Assembly: GCA_963664045.2 (NCBI GenBank)
Contig: CAXXGT010000007.1
Coordinates: 310,001 to 374,000, forward strand
Direction: 5' to 3'
Origin: JAPPHA01 sp963664045
Lineage (GTDB): Bacteria > Pseudomonadota > Alphaproteobacteria > Rhodobacterales > Rhodobacteraceae
DNA: 64,000 bases
Position numbers and translations under genes: made by a program. Shown one piece after another: positions 43,863 to 52,928 of this stretch. Under the pieces are notes generated by a model. That model was not told where the DNA came from. It saw nothing but the letters and a program-made list of their open reading frames with translations, and searched no databases. Within the stretch, counting starts at the first letter, position 1; each line of letters begins with the position of its first letter.

Positions 43863-45226
43863 CGATGACAGCGATTCAATCAAACTCTCATCGACCGAAA
43901 CCGGTTGCTGCTACCGAAGGCGTGCCTTCGCACGGATCGTTCGACGGATGCGACCGCCCGTTCTGGTGGGAGGATGAACCGAGGCCGGAAACCGGGAGCG
44001 GACAACTGCCGAAGGCGGCTGACGTCGCCGTCGTCGGATCAGGCTATGCCGGCCTGTCCGCCGCCCTGACCCTCGCCCGGGCCGGCCTGGATGTTGTCGT
44101 GCTGGAGGCAGATGTCCCGGGTTTCGGCGCCTCCAGCCGCGCCGGCGGGATGATTGGCGGCGGTCATGTCATGCCGTTCGAATTGCTGGCGAAGAGGTTC
44201 GGCGAGTCCCGCGCCGCGGCAATACTGAAGGAAGGGGTGAACGCGTTCGAGTTCACCACGAACCTGATCCGGTCCGAAGGGATAGGATGCGACTTCAGGC
44301 CGGTTGGCAGGCTCCGCGCCGCCTGGCGGCCGCGGGACTTCGACATGATCCGACGGGATGTCGACAGTGTGACCCGTCATCTCGGCTATGACGTCACCAT
44401 CATTTCAAAGGCTCAAATGAAAGACGAGATCCGGACCGAATGCTACGCGGGAGGATGCATCTATAACCGGCACGGCGGCCTTCATCCCGCGAAATTCCAT
44501 GCCGGTCTGCTGGAGCGCGCCGAGCAGTGCGGGGTGAAGGTCATGTCGCGGGCGCGGGTGGTCGGCATGGAGAGAGACGCCGCCGGTCACCGCGTCGACA
44601 CCGTGCGGGGTTCGCTCAGCGCCGGGGACGTGATCGTGGCAACCAACGGTTACACGCTTCCCGAGCTTCGGCCGTTCGCCCGGCGCCTCATTCCGGTTCA
44701 CACCTACATGATCGCCACGAAACCGCTGGGCGAGGCCCGGGTTCGGCAGCTGATTCCCAATCACCGCATGGTCGTGGAAACCCGATGGCGCCACTGTTAC
44801 TACCGGCCATCGCCGGATGGCCGGCGACTCCTCTTCGGAGCGCGGGCGTCGCTCGGCCGAATTCGCCTTGATCGCGCCGCCGCGATCCTTCGCCGATTGA
44901 TGATCGGGATTTTCCCGGACCTGGCCGATGTCCCCGTTACCCATTGCTGGACCGGAAGGCTCGGTTTCGCACGGGATTTTCTTCCCCATGTCGGTGAAAT
45001 CGACGGCAGGCACTACGCGCTGGCCTGCAATGGCTCCGGCGTCGCACTGCTGCCCTACCTCGGGCACCTGGCCGCCAAAAAGGTCCTTGGATCGTCGGAC
45101 GGCGACAATGCCTACGACACTCAGGAATTCCGGCGGATTCACCCGTTCTACACCGGTCGCCCCTGGTTTCGTCCCCTCCTTTCCGGATTCTACCGGTGGA
45201 AGGATCTCCGCGAGGGATCAGGCTGA
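43859..45226 (+). CDS. FAD-dependent amine oxidoreductase (DAO family)
   Basis: This 455-residue member of the D-amino acid oxidase family is close in layout to PuuB-type gamma-glutamylputrescine or sarcosine/dimethylglycine oxidoreductases. The dinucleotide motif is DVAVVGSGYAGLSAALTLAR (about 53-72), followed by VVVLEADVPGFGASSRAGGM with the Ser-rich FAD contact. The end DFLPHVGEIDGRHYALACNG and SGVALLPYLG is also typical. It would oxidise a secondary amine or amino acid to an imine. It starts at GTG 43859, or at ATG 43865, and overlaps the monooxygenase gene. Confidence 0.87.
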   Translation: MTMTAIQSNSHRPKPVAATEGVPSHGSFDGCDRPFWWEDEPRPETGSGQLPKAADVAVVGSGYAGLSAALTLARAGLDVVVLEADVPGFGASSRAGGMIGGGHVMPFELLAKRFGESRAAAILKEGVNAFEFTTNLIRSEGIGCDFRPVGRLRAAWRPRDFDMIRRDVDSVTRHLGYDVTIISKAQMKDEIRTECYAGGCIYNRHGGLHPAKFHAGLLERAEQCGVKVMSRARVVGMERDAAGHRVDTVRGSLSAGDVIVATNGYTLPELRPFARRLIPVHTYMIATKPLGEARVRQLIPNHRMVVETRWRHCYYRPSPDGRRLLFGARASLGRIRLDRAAAILRRLMIGIFPDLADVPVTHCWTGRLGFARDFLPHVGEIDGRHYALACNGSGVALLPYLGHLAAKKVLGSSDGDNAYDTQEFRRIHPFYTGRPWFRPLLSGFYRWKDLREGSG

Positions 45227-45267
45227 AACCGAAGACAGATCCGCTTGTCACAGGGAGGTAGGTTGCG

Positions 45268-47349
45268 TTGACCTGGACAGTTGGCGTCGATGTCGGGGGA
45301 TCCTTCACCGATTTCTTTGCCGTCAATGAACATGATGGAAGAACTGCGGTCCACAAGGTGGTGTCGACTCCGCACAACCCCGCCCGGGCCGTCATCCGGG
45401 GCCTCCGGGAAATGTGTGACGATCACGGGATCGCGACCCAGACCATTTCGCGTTTTTCCCACGGGACGACTGTCGGAACCAATGCACTCATTCAGCGCAA
45501 GGGGGCCCGGGTCGCCGTGGTCACGACGAGCGGCTTTCGGGACCTCCTCGAAATCGGACGCCAGACCCGGCCGAGCATTTTCAGTCTTCAGCTCGACCAT
45601 CCGCCGCCGCTCGCACCCCGAAAACTCTGCTTCGAACTGGAAGAGAGGACCGGACCGGGAGGCGAGAACATCAAGCCGCCGAGCGATGCCGGAATCCTCG
45701 AGGCGGTCGACCGCGTGCGGACGAGCGAGGTCGACGCCTGCGCGGTCTGCTTCCTGTTCTCCTTCGCTTCCGACGCCAACGAAAGACGGGTGGCCGCCGC
45801 GTTGCGGCAGAGGATTCCGGGTCTCTACCTGTCCCTGTCTTCGGACATCTATCCCGAAATCCGCGAATTCGAACGGTTCTCGACGACGGTCCTGAATGCC
45901 TATCTGCAACCCGTTTTCGACGAATACCTGACGACACTCGAGACCGTTCTCGGCGAGATGATTCCTTCGGCGGTTGTCGGCATCAATCAGTCGAACGGCG
46001 GATTGACGTCGATCGGCACGGGACGCGATTACCCCGTCCGCACAATCCTTTCCGGCCCCGCCGCCGGTGTTCTCGGGTCGATCCACGTCGCCCGCGCGTC
46101 GTCCCTCGGTAACGTCATCACCCTGGACATGGGCGGCACGAGCGCGGATGTCGGGCTGGTCCGCGACGGCGAAGCCGATCTGAGCACCAGTCGGGATGTG
46201 GCCGGATTCCCGGTCAGGTTGCCGATGATCGACATACACACCGTCGGTGCCGGTGGCGGTTCGGTGGCATGGATCGATCGGGACGGTTTGCTGAAGGTCG
46301 GTCCCGGGAGTGCAGGCGCGGACCCGGGCCCCGCCTGCTACGGCCGGGGAGGGGCCGAGCCGACGGTTTCCGACGCAAATGCGGTCCTGGGCCGCCTGGA
46401 CCCTTCGGGGCTGCTGGGCGGGAAAATGAAGATCGATCTCGACGCCGCAAGGAACGCGATTCGCCCGGTTGCGGAAGAGATCGGCCACACCATCGAGAAC
46501 ACCGCCCTCGGCATTACGGATATCGTCGTTGCGAACATGGTTCACGCCGTGCGGCGTATCTCGGTGGAACGGGGTTACGACCCACGGGACTACACCCTGA
46601 TGTCCTTCGGGGGAGCTGGCGGACTCCATGCGGCCGAGGTGGGGCGCATGCTGGGGATTCGCAGGGTCGTCGTCCCTCATGCCCCGGGGATTCTATGTGC
46701 GACGGGCCTTGTCGTGGCCGACATGAAGGAAGACCTCGTCCGCTCGACCAGGATACGCGTCGCGGACGACTATCGCGGAAAGCTGCGACCCGTTCTGAAG
46801 GAGCTTGCGAACGAACTCGAAGACTGGTTCGAAGCCGAGAGAATCCCGGGATGCGACAGGGACCGGCGGGTTGCCCTCGACATGCGATTTGTCGGTCAAA
46901 ATCACGAACTCCGCGTTCCGCTGCCCGGCGCATCCGCCGATTCCCTTCCGTCCATGCCCCGGTTGAAGGACATGTTCCTGTCGGAACACCGGCGCTGCTA
47001 CGGTTACGCCAACGCGGAAGAGCAGGTTGAGGTCATCAACGTCCGGCTGACCGGTCTCGGCCGGAAGCGCCGGAAATTGACCGGAGAAGGAGAACGGTCG
47101 AGGTGCGCGCCGGAACACCCGCGTCCGGTGACCGTAAGGCCGGTTTACTTTGGTGCTGCGGCAGGGTCGCCGGTTGATACGCCGGTATTCGACCGCGAGA
47201 CGCTTGCACCGGGCCAGGGTTTCACCGGGCCGGCCGTCATCCGGCAACTGGATTCGACCACGCTTCTCGGGCACGGCGACGAGCTCAGGGTCGACGAGCA
47301 GCGGAACCTGGTCATTGACGTATCGCAACAGGGGAGACGCCGCCCGTGA
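45268..47349 (+). CDS. hyuA: Hydantoinase/oxoprolinase subunit A (HyuA)
   Basis: This 693-residue ATP-binding subunit of the HyuA/HyuB family opens cyclic amides such as N-methylhydantoin or 5-oxoproline with ATP hydrolysis. It starts at TTG 45268 behind GGGAGG. The actin-like ATPase fold shows VGVDVGGSFTDFFAVNEHDG, FSHGTTVGTNALIQRKGAR, NVITLDMGGTSADVGLVRDG and GAGGGSVAWIDRDGLLKVGP. Length fits a separate A subunit (about 690). It lies 41 bases after the FAD oxidoreductase gene and overlaps hyuB by four bases. In context a cyclic N-methyl amide is a reasonable substrate guess. Confidence 0.92.
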   Translation: MTWTVGVDVGGSFTDFFAVNEHDGRTAVHKVVSTPHNPARAVIRGLREMCDDHGIATQTISRFSHGTTVGTNALIQRKGARVAVVTTSGFRDLLEIGRQTRPSIFSLQLDHPPPLAPRKLCFELEERTGPGGENIKPPSDAGILEAVDRVRTSEVDACAVCFLFSFASDANERRVAAALRQRIPGLYLSLSSDIYPEIREFERFSTTVLNAYLQPVFDEYLTTLETVLGEMIPSAVVGINQSNGGLTSIGTGRDYPVRTILSGPAAGVLGSIHVARASSLGNVITLDMGGTSADVGLVRDGEADLSTSRDVAGFPVRLPMIDIHTVGAGGGSVAWIDRDGLLKVGPGSAGADPGPACYGRGGAEPTVSDANAVLGRLDPSGLLGGKMKIDLDAARNAIRPVAEEIGHTIENTALGITDIVVANMVHAVRRISVERGYDPRDYTLMSFGGAGGLHAAEVGRMLGIRRVVVPHAPGILCATGLVVADMKEDLVRSTRIRVADDYRGKLRPVLKELANELEDWFEAERIPGCDRDRRVALDMRFVGQNHELRVPLPGASADSLPSMPRLKDMFLSEHRRCYGYANAEEQVEVINVRLTGLGRKRRKLTGEGERSRCAPEHPRPVTVRPVYFGAAAGSPVDTPVFDRETLAPGQGFTGPAVIRQLDSTTLLGHGDELRVDEQRNLVIDVSQQGRRRP

Positions 47350-49025
47350 CCGGTCTGACAATCGATCCGATCTCCCTCGAGATCATGTTGAATGCCCTGC
47401 GGTCGGTTGCCGACGAATCGTACAATGCGCTGACACGCAGTGCGTATTCGACGAACATCAAGGAACGGAAAGATCATTCCTCGGCTGTCATGGACGCCAA
47501 TGGCCGCCTCGTCGCACAGGCCGAGAACTCCCTTCCCATTCACTTGTCATCCATGGCCGGTCTCATGCGGGCACTGCTCGACAAGTATCCTGCCGGGGAG
47601 ATTCGCGAGGGTGACATTTTCGTATCGAACGACCCCCATGTCGCCGGAGGCTCGCACCTGCCCGACATCAATCTGGCGATGCCCGTATTCGTGGACGGTC
47701 GATGTCTCGCCTTCGTTTGCAATATCGCCCACCATGCAGATGTGGGCGGCATGGTTCCGGGCTCCGTCGCGGGCGGGATGACGGAGATCTACCAGGAAGG
47801 GTTGCGCATCCCCGCGGTCAAGCTCTTTGACCAGGGCGTGCTGGTCCGCGACATGTTCGAAATCCTGTTGCTGAATGTTCGCGTTCCCGACGAACGGCGG
47901 GGCGACTACAACGCCCAGATTGCGGCATGCAGGTTGGGCGAACGGAGAATGCAGGAACTCGCCGCCCGTCACGGCCCCGAAACCGTCGAAGCCGCGTTTG
48001 GAGACATAATCCTGCGAACGGAAAACAGACTGCGTCGCGCGGTCGGCGAGATGCCGGACGGGACCTACAGTTTCGAGGACATGATGGATGATGACGGTTG
48101 CGAGAACTACGATATCGTCATCCGTGTCACGGTCCGGATCGAGGGCAGCAGGATCTCGTTCGACTTTGCCGGGACAGCGCCTCAAACCGCGGGCAATATC
48201 AACGCCCCGTTCAATGCCAGCCATGCGACGCTGTGCTATGTACTGAAAGCGCTCGTCGATCCGGATGTGCCGAACAACGAAGGTGTGCTCAACGTTTGCG
48301 AAATGATCGCCGAACCCGGGACTCTCGTGAACTGCATTGCCCCTGCGCCCTGTGCGGCGCGCGCGAACACCTGCCAGCGCATTGTCGACGTCGTTATCGG
48401 CGCGCTGAAAGATGCCATGCCGGAGGCGGTGGTCGCGGCGTCCAACGGTGCCAACACCGCTGCCGTCTATTCGGGCATCCGTCCGGATTCGGGGGAACCG
48501 TACGTGTATCTGGAGACCATTGGCGGCGGTTTCGGCGGTCGTGCCGCCAAGGACGGAACAGATGGCGTGCAGGTCCATTCCACCAACACGTCGAACCTGC
48601 CGATAGAGGTCCTGGAGACCGAATATCCCCTGAGGGTCAGCCGCTACGAACTCGTGCAGGATTCAGGTGGTGCCGGCGAGAATCGGGGCGGCCTGGCAAT
48701 CCGGCGGGACGTGGAGCCGATCGGTCATGTCTGCACTTTCAGTGGGCAGGGGGAGAGATTCCGGCACGCGCCGTGGGGGCTCTTCGGAGGCTCGTCGGGT
48801 AGAACCGGGTGCTTTGCGCTCGTCCGGGGCGATGGCACGGACAAGCGCCTTTCGGGAAAACCGATGGCGGTCGAAGTTCCGCCGGGCGTGGACATTTCTG
48901 CCCGGACCGCCGGCGGCGGCGGTTACGGTCCTCCGGAGAAGCGCGGCGCCGACCGCTGCCGGGAGGACCTCGACAGCGGAAAGTTCTCTCCGGAATTCAT
49001 GAAGCGACACTACGGAATCCGGTAA
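47346..49025 (+). CDS. hyuB: Hydantoinase/oxoprolinase subunit B (HyuB)
   Basis: This 559-residue B subunit partners HyuA. It starts at GTG 47346, sharing four bases with the end of hyuA. Conserved blocks are ARSAYSTNIKERKDHSSAV-like TRSAYSTNIKERKDHSSAVM, NDPHVAGGSHLPDINLAMPV, AHHADVGGMVPGSVAGGMTE, GNINAPFNASHATLCYVLKA and IGGGFGGRAAKDGTDGVQVH, including the Asp/His residues thought to bind the substrate-site metal. Length is typical. The convergent M24 gene ends 119 bases further on, with no clear terminator between them. Confidence 0.93.
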   Translation: MTGLTIDPISLEIMLNALRSVADESYNALTRSAYSTNIKERKDHSSAVMDANGRLVAQAENSLPIHLSSMAGLMRALLDKYPAGEIREGDIFVSNDPHVAGGSHLPDINLAMPVFVDGRCLAFVCNIAHHADVGGMVPGSVAGGMTEIYQEGLRIPAVKLFDQGVLVRDMFEILLLNVRVPDERRGDYNAQIAACRLGERRMQELAARHGPETVEAAFGDIILRTENRLRRAVGEMPDGTYSFEDMMDDDGCENYDIVIRVTVRIEGSRISFDFAGTAPQTAGNINAPFNASHATLCYVLKALVDPDVPNNEGVLNVCEMIAEPGTLVNCIAPAPCAARANTCQRIVDVVIGALKDAMPEAVVAASNGANTAAVYSGIRPDSGEPYVYLETIGGGFGGRAAKDGTDGVQVHSTNTSNLPIEVLETEYPLRVSRYELVQDSGGAGENRGGLAIRRDVEPIGHVCTFSGQGERFRHAPWGLFGGSSGRTGCFALVRGDGTDKRLSGKPMAVEVPPGVDISARTAGGGGYGPPEKRGADRCREDLDSGKFSPEFMKRHYGIR

Positions 49026-49143
49026 CGATCGACCGGGACGCATCCGCGACCGGAGCAGGCTCTGCCGACAGGGCGGCCAGGCACCGGAGGAGATGCAAGA
49101 GGGCAGGTTTCCGCGCTTTCCCCGGCGCTGGAAGCAAGGGTGA

Positions 49144-50340
49144 TCAGAACGGAATCATCGGCGTCGTGGTCAGGAGTTCAATCCCGTCCCGGCCAACGAT
49201 CACGTTCTGTTCGAAGCCTGCGGTTCCGATTCCGTCCTTCGCGATGAACGCCTCGATGCCAAGGACGGTATTCGCCTCGATCACCGCTCCCAGGTGGTCA
49301 TGGACGGTGCTCAGGTAGGGGGGCGTCTCGAAATAGAGCCCGTTCGGGTGCCCATAGAAAGGATATTGTGCCGAGGCGCCACCGCCATCCGATCCGATTT
49401 CCGACACGAGGCGGTCGCCGAGTTCCGCGATCTCCTTGTACGAACGCCCGGGTCGTACCGCCTCGCACAGCGATTCGACGACGGCCGCACAACCCTCGAT
49501 CAGTGTCCTTTGTTCGGGTCTGGGCCGGTTGCCGACAACCGCGGTCCGACCGGGGTCGAAATAGTATCCCTGGAGGATGGGTCCGATGATGAACGCCCGT
49601 ACGAGGTCGCCGCGTTTCGGGACCAGGGTGGAATAACCCGTGAAGGGATCGCTGCAGGTGTATGCCGTCAGCTTCCCGTGGCAGCAGACGACCTTGTGGT
49701 AGGTCCCGCCCTTGCGCAGGAGTTCGGCAACCGCTTTCCCGGCAGCTTCCGCCTCGCTGTCCCCGGCAATCAGCCGTTCCATCAGGATGTCCATGGCGGG
49801 ATTGACGATGGCGGCACCCTCCCGGAAACAGTCCAGTTCCCGGTCGGTCTTGATGAATCTCGCCGAGCGCACAAGATCGTCGACGATCCGCCAGGTGAAT
49901 TGCTGGGTCGCAGCCATGAGACGCAGCCATTGCGCCACCGGAAAGAAATCCGAACCCGAAAAGGCAACCGGGCCGGTGACCTTGCGGTCCTCGAGCGCCG
50001 TGATGATGCTGGTGACCGGATCGGGGTGGTTGCGGATGCGATCGGTTCCCAGCAGTTCGGGGCGCAGTTCGGGATCGTCGACATGCAGTTCCGGCGGCTC
50101 GCCGGGCTGCAGGAGGACGGCCGAGAATGTTCGTGCCCGGTGTGGGCCGGTGTCAACGCCCTGGCCCGTTGTGTGGGAGAAATAGTTTGTCAGGTAGATG
50201 ATGTCTCCGGCGCGGTCGAAGGATGCGCTGGTCTTGCCCCACACCACCGCGGCCTCGATTCCACGGCGTAACATTTCGTCTTCGACGCGAGACCATCTCA
50301 GCTCGTACTCCTCGGTCGGAAAGTAGCGGGCAACCATCAC
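49144..50340 (-). CDS. Creatinase-like M24 family hydrolase
   Basis: This 398-residue pita-bread protein has the two-domain creatinase/aminopeptidase P layout (VWGKTSASFDRAGDIIYLTN; YPFYGHPNGLYFETPPYL; NTVLGIEAFIAKDGIG; AGFEQNVIVGRDG). His and both Glu of the usual metal site and the second Asp (QGYYFDPGRT) are present, but the first Asp is missing: that position, 11 residues earlier, is Ile in RAFIIGPILQGYY. Creatinase also lacks a working metal site. It starts at GTG 50340 or ATG 50337, overlapping the end of the upstream dimethylformamidase-like gene, so both act together. Confidence 0.82.
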   Translation of the reverse strand: MMVARYFPTEEYELRWSRVEDEMLRRGIEAAVVWGKTSASFDRAGDIIYLTNYFSHTTGQGVDTGPHRARTFSAVLLQPGEPPELHVDDPELRPELLGTDRIRNHPDPVTSIITALEDRKVTGPVAFSGSDFFPVAQWLRLMAATQQFTWRIVDDLVRSARFIKTDRELDCFREGAAIVNPAMDILMERLIAGDSEAEAAGKAVAELLRKGGTYHKVVCCHGKLTAYTCSDPFTGYSTLVPKRGDLVRAFIIGPILQGYYFDPGRTAVVGNRPRPEQRTLIEGCAAVVESLCEAVRPGRSYKEIAELGDRLVSEIGSDGGGASAQYPFYGHPNGLYFETPPYLSTVHDHLGAVIEANTVLGIEAFIAKDGIGTAGFEQNVIVGRDGIELLTTTPMIPF

Positions 50341-52565
50341 GCGGGTTCCGGATGCGGTACCAGGAAACGCCGCAGGACGTTGCCGGTAATCCGGGCGACA
50401 TTGTTGTCGAAACCGTCATGGGAGAGAGACGTGATCCATGTGATCGAACCCACGGAAAACACCGCCCCGCCGGCGGGCGTCTCGAAGTACACCATGTCGG
50501 CGCGAACGAAGCCGTGTTGGGAGCCATCGGTTCCGCGGGTTGCGATCGGGTATTCCTCGCAGCTCAGGATGCCGTCGATTCCCACGTTTTCGGATGAAGC
50601 GAGGACGACGCTGTTGGGTGGAGATCCGAGATCGGGGTCCCAGCGATCGATTTCGATCCCCGCCGCACCACCGCCACGGCGGCCGAAATCCCCGATCGCC
50701 TCCTCCGGCTCGATTCCTTCGAAAATGAAGGCGAACTTCGGGTCATGGCTCGCTGCAGTCCGCCTGTAGTATGTCGACCGGGCGAACATGGTCGACGAAT
50801 ACCCGACACCGACAAGCCTCTGCGGCGCCCGGCCACAGGTGCGCCACAGGCCGCCGGGTTCGCCCGTGAACAGCATGTGATCCTCTCCAGGCTCGCCCTC
50901 CCAGGCGCGCACGCCCGTTGCGCCCTTGCGGCATTCCAGGATTCCGGGGAAGCTGTCATGAAAGGCGACGCGCCAGTAGAATCCGTTGCCGCCGAGATAG
51001 AGGTGCCGACCGCCGTTCTGCTGGTAGCTGTCGATTGCGTCCCACATTTTCGTCGACGTGTATTCGGGATGGGACAGGGTGATGATCGCCCTGTAGCCCG
51101 AGATCGCGTCGACGCCCCCCGCATGAATGTCCTCGTCCGTGATGACGTCGTACGGTTGGCCGATATGCTCGAGCCACGCCAGCAAATGCGTGTCGTTGAT
51201 GTAATTGAACGTATAGGGTCCCGGTCGCATGGTGAGCATGGGCCGCAGGCGGCTGCTGTAGCAGACCCCGCTGCCGTCCAGGTGATGGTCGTAGGTCGAA
51301 TGACCCAGGTCGCGATACTCATGGAGGTGAAGTTCGTACGGGCTGACCTGGTTGACGCTCTCGGACATCACCTCGGAGCCGACCATGTCGAATTTCACAT
51401 GGGTATTGGCATAGGCAAGATAGGTCGCCGTGCAGGCGATCACCGCCACATCCGCAGTCTGCTCACCGGCGCGCGGCCGCACGAAAAACGGGATATGGTC
51501 CCGGTCGCCGTCGTCCGTCTCCAGGATGGCGGCGTAGAAGCCGCTCCGGCAGTCCTGCGGAACACTCCAGGTGAAGTCGGTCTCCCAGCCGCAATCGTAG
51601 ATGTCGTCGGAATGAAAGTGAATGGCGCCGTACTGTTCCGGGGCGCTCTTCCAGCTCATGTCCGACGAGTCCCAGCCGTGTCCGGTCATTGCCCGTGTCG
51701 GCATGTTGATCGTGCGACCATGGATACCATTGCCGGAAACGTCCTCGATCCGGTCGGAGGTCATCTGCCTGGAGAAATCCCAGCTTGCGCGAATCCTGGC
51801 CGGGGCAGGGGACCCGCCGGCCGATCGGAGACAGGCATCGACTCTATCGATTTCCAGGACGTTGCCGAAAACGGTCGGTCGCTCGATCTTCCCGTCGAAG
51901 AACCTGCAGGCGCCGGTTGTGCCGGTGCCGGTTGCGGCGATGAGAAAGGGGGCTCCGGCGCCGGGGGCTGCCGGATTCCCATTCAGGGCCATCGAAGCAG
52001 TCGCGACACGGGGGACTCCCGGAATCGCGCGCATCGCCATCTGGCTAATGCCCGCAGTGCCGGCATCGAGATCCACGTACGCCGTTACGAGGTACCAGTG
52101 CCGATACAGCAATGGCACGCCGCTGCCGACCTTTCCGCACCCGCCGATCTCCAGCGACAACGCGCCTTCCGCGTCCAGACCCAATTGCCACCCTTGTGCC
52201 GTGGCATCGTCCCGGTGGCTCAGAATCGTCTGGTCTCTCCGTCCCGGAAGTGTCGGCCAGACCAGGGCGGCAACCGTGAATCCTTGCCCGCGGGACAGGC
52301 GGTGCGGATCGTCGATCCTGGCATAGGATCCCGGATAAAGGGGTTGGAACCTTCCCTTGATCGAGTCAGGCCGGATGCTCTCGACCGGGTCGACACGATA
52401 TCCGGGACCGAGGGGATCGAGGTCCGCGCATATCACGCGGCCGATCCGGGCGCGGTAACTGTCGACGCCGTCGCAGCTGACCTTGAACGCAATCGTGGAT
52501 CCGGGAGACGCGTGCCAGTCGTCGCAGTAGCCGAGTATGCGAATCCCTGACGAGAGGTTTTCCAT
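50337..52565 (-). CDS. N,N-dimethylformamidase-like large (beta) subunit
   Basis: This 742-residue protein matches in length and layout the large subunit of N,N-dimethylformamidase (about 760), which hydrolyses dimethylformamide to formate and dimethylamine with a mononuclear iron held by Tyr and Glu residues. It has an N-terminal jelly-roll/laminin-G-like part (FTVAALVWPTLPGRRDQTIL, GWQLGLDAEGALSLEIGG). The C-terminal domain shows STYDHHLDGSGVCYSSRLRP, DEDIHAGGVDAISGYRAI and GGRHLYLGGNGFYWRVAFHD. I cannot place the iron ligands with certainty. The small-subunit-like gene is one base upstream. The substrate could be another N-alkyl amide. Confidence 0.82.
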   Translation of the reverse strand: MENLSSGIRILGYCDDWHASPGSTIAFKVSCDGVDSYRARIGRVICADLDPLGPGYRVDPVESIRPDSIKGRFQPLYPGSYARIDDPHRLSRGQGFTVAALVWPTLPGRRDQTILSHRDDATAQGWQLGLDAEGALSLEIGGCGKVGSGVPLLYRHWYLVTAYVDLDAGTAGISQMAMRAIPGVPRVATASMALNGNPAAPGAGAPFLIAATGTGTTGACRFFDGKIERPTVFGNVLEIDRVDACLRSAGGSPAPARIRASWDFSRQMTSDRIEDVSGNGIHGRTINMPTRAMTGHGWDSSDMSWKSAPEQYGAIHFHSDDIYDCGWETDFTWSVPQDCRSGFYAAILETDDGDRDHIPFFVRPRAGEQTADVAVIACTATYLAYANTHVKFDMVGSEVMSESVNQVSPYELHLHEYRDLGHSTYDHHLDGSGVCYSSRLRPMLTMRPGPYTFNYINDTHLLAWLEHIGQPYDVITDEDIHAGGVDAISGYRAIITLSHPEYTSTKMWDAIDSYQQNGGRHLYLGGNGFYWRVAFHDSFPGILECRKGATGVRAWEGEPGEDHMLFTGEPGGLWRTCGRAPQRLVGVGYSSTMFARSTYYRRTAASHDPKFAFIFEGIEPEEAIGDFGRRGGGAAGIEIDRWDPDLGSPPNSVVLASSENVGIDGILSCEEYPIATRGTDGSQHGFVRADMVYFETPAGGAVFSVGSITWITSLSHDGFDNNVARITGNVLRRFLVPHPEPA

Positions 52566-52566
52566 G

Positions 52567-52893
52567 TTACAATTCCAGTACTGTCCCGGTCAGGTCCCGC
52601 CAACGCAGTTCGAACACCGCCCATTCGATCTCGTCGAGATTATCGAAGATGCGGTCGTCGACCGCTTCGACCGGCTGGTTGCGTTCGCGGATTCGGCCGA
52701 TTCTCCACGCCCGGAACGGTTCGACGATGACGATGACGTACTTGCCGCGTATCGGCATGGCCCTCATCCGGTGCAGGAGATTGCGGAGTTCCTCGCTATG
52801 CGGACCCCGAATCCTGGCGTGAAACTCCCGCGCCAGATCGGTGCGGCCGGGATCAACGGGGTAGATCGCGGCCTCTTCCCAGTAACGGTACAT
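52567..52893 (-). CDS. N,N-dimethylformamidase-like small (alpha) subunit
   Basis: This 108-residue protein is slightly shorter than the known alpha subunit (about 130). It shows a helical first half (DLAREFHARIRGPHSEELRN) and then IRGKYVIVIVEPFRAWRIGR, QPVEAVDDRIFDNLDEIEWA and VFELRWRDLTGT, which is the pattern I recall for this subunit. Tight placement one base before the large subunit supports the assignment. Homologues without a matching large subunit are not expected. It is downstream of the GlxA-type regulator gene. Confidence 0.72.
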   Translation of the reverse strand: MYRYWEEAAIYPVDPGRTDLAREFHARIRGPHSEELRNLLHRMRAMPIRGKYVIVIVEPFRAWRIGRIRERNQPVEAVDDRIFDNLDEIEWAVFELRWRDLTGTVLEL

Positions 52894-52928
52894 GATGTTG
52901 CTCCGGCAATCGGCAGCCCCCCGGGGCG

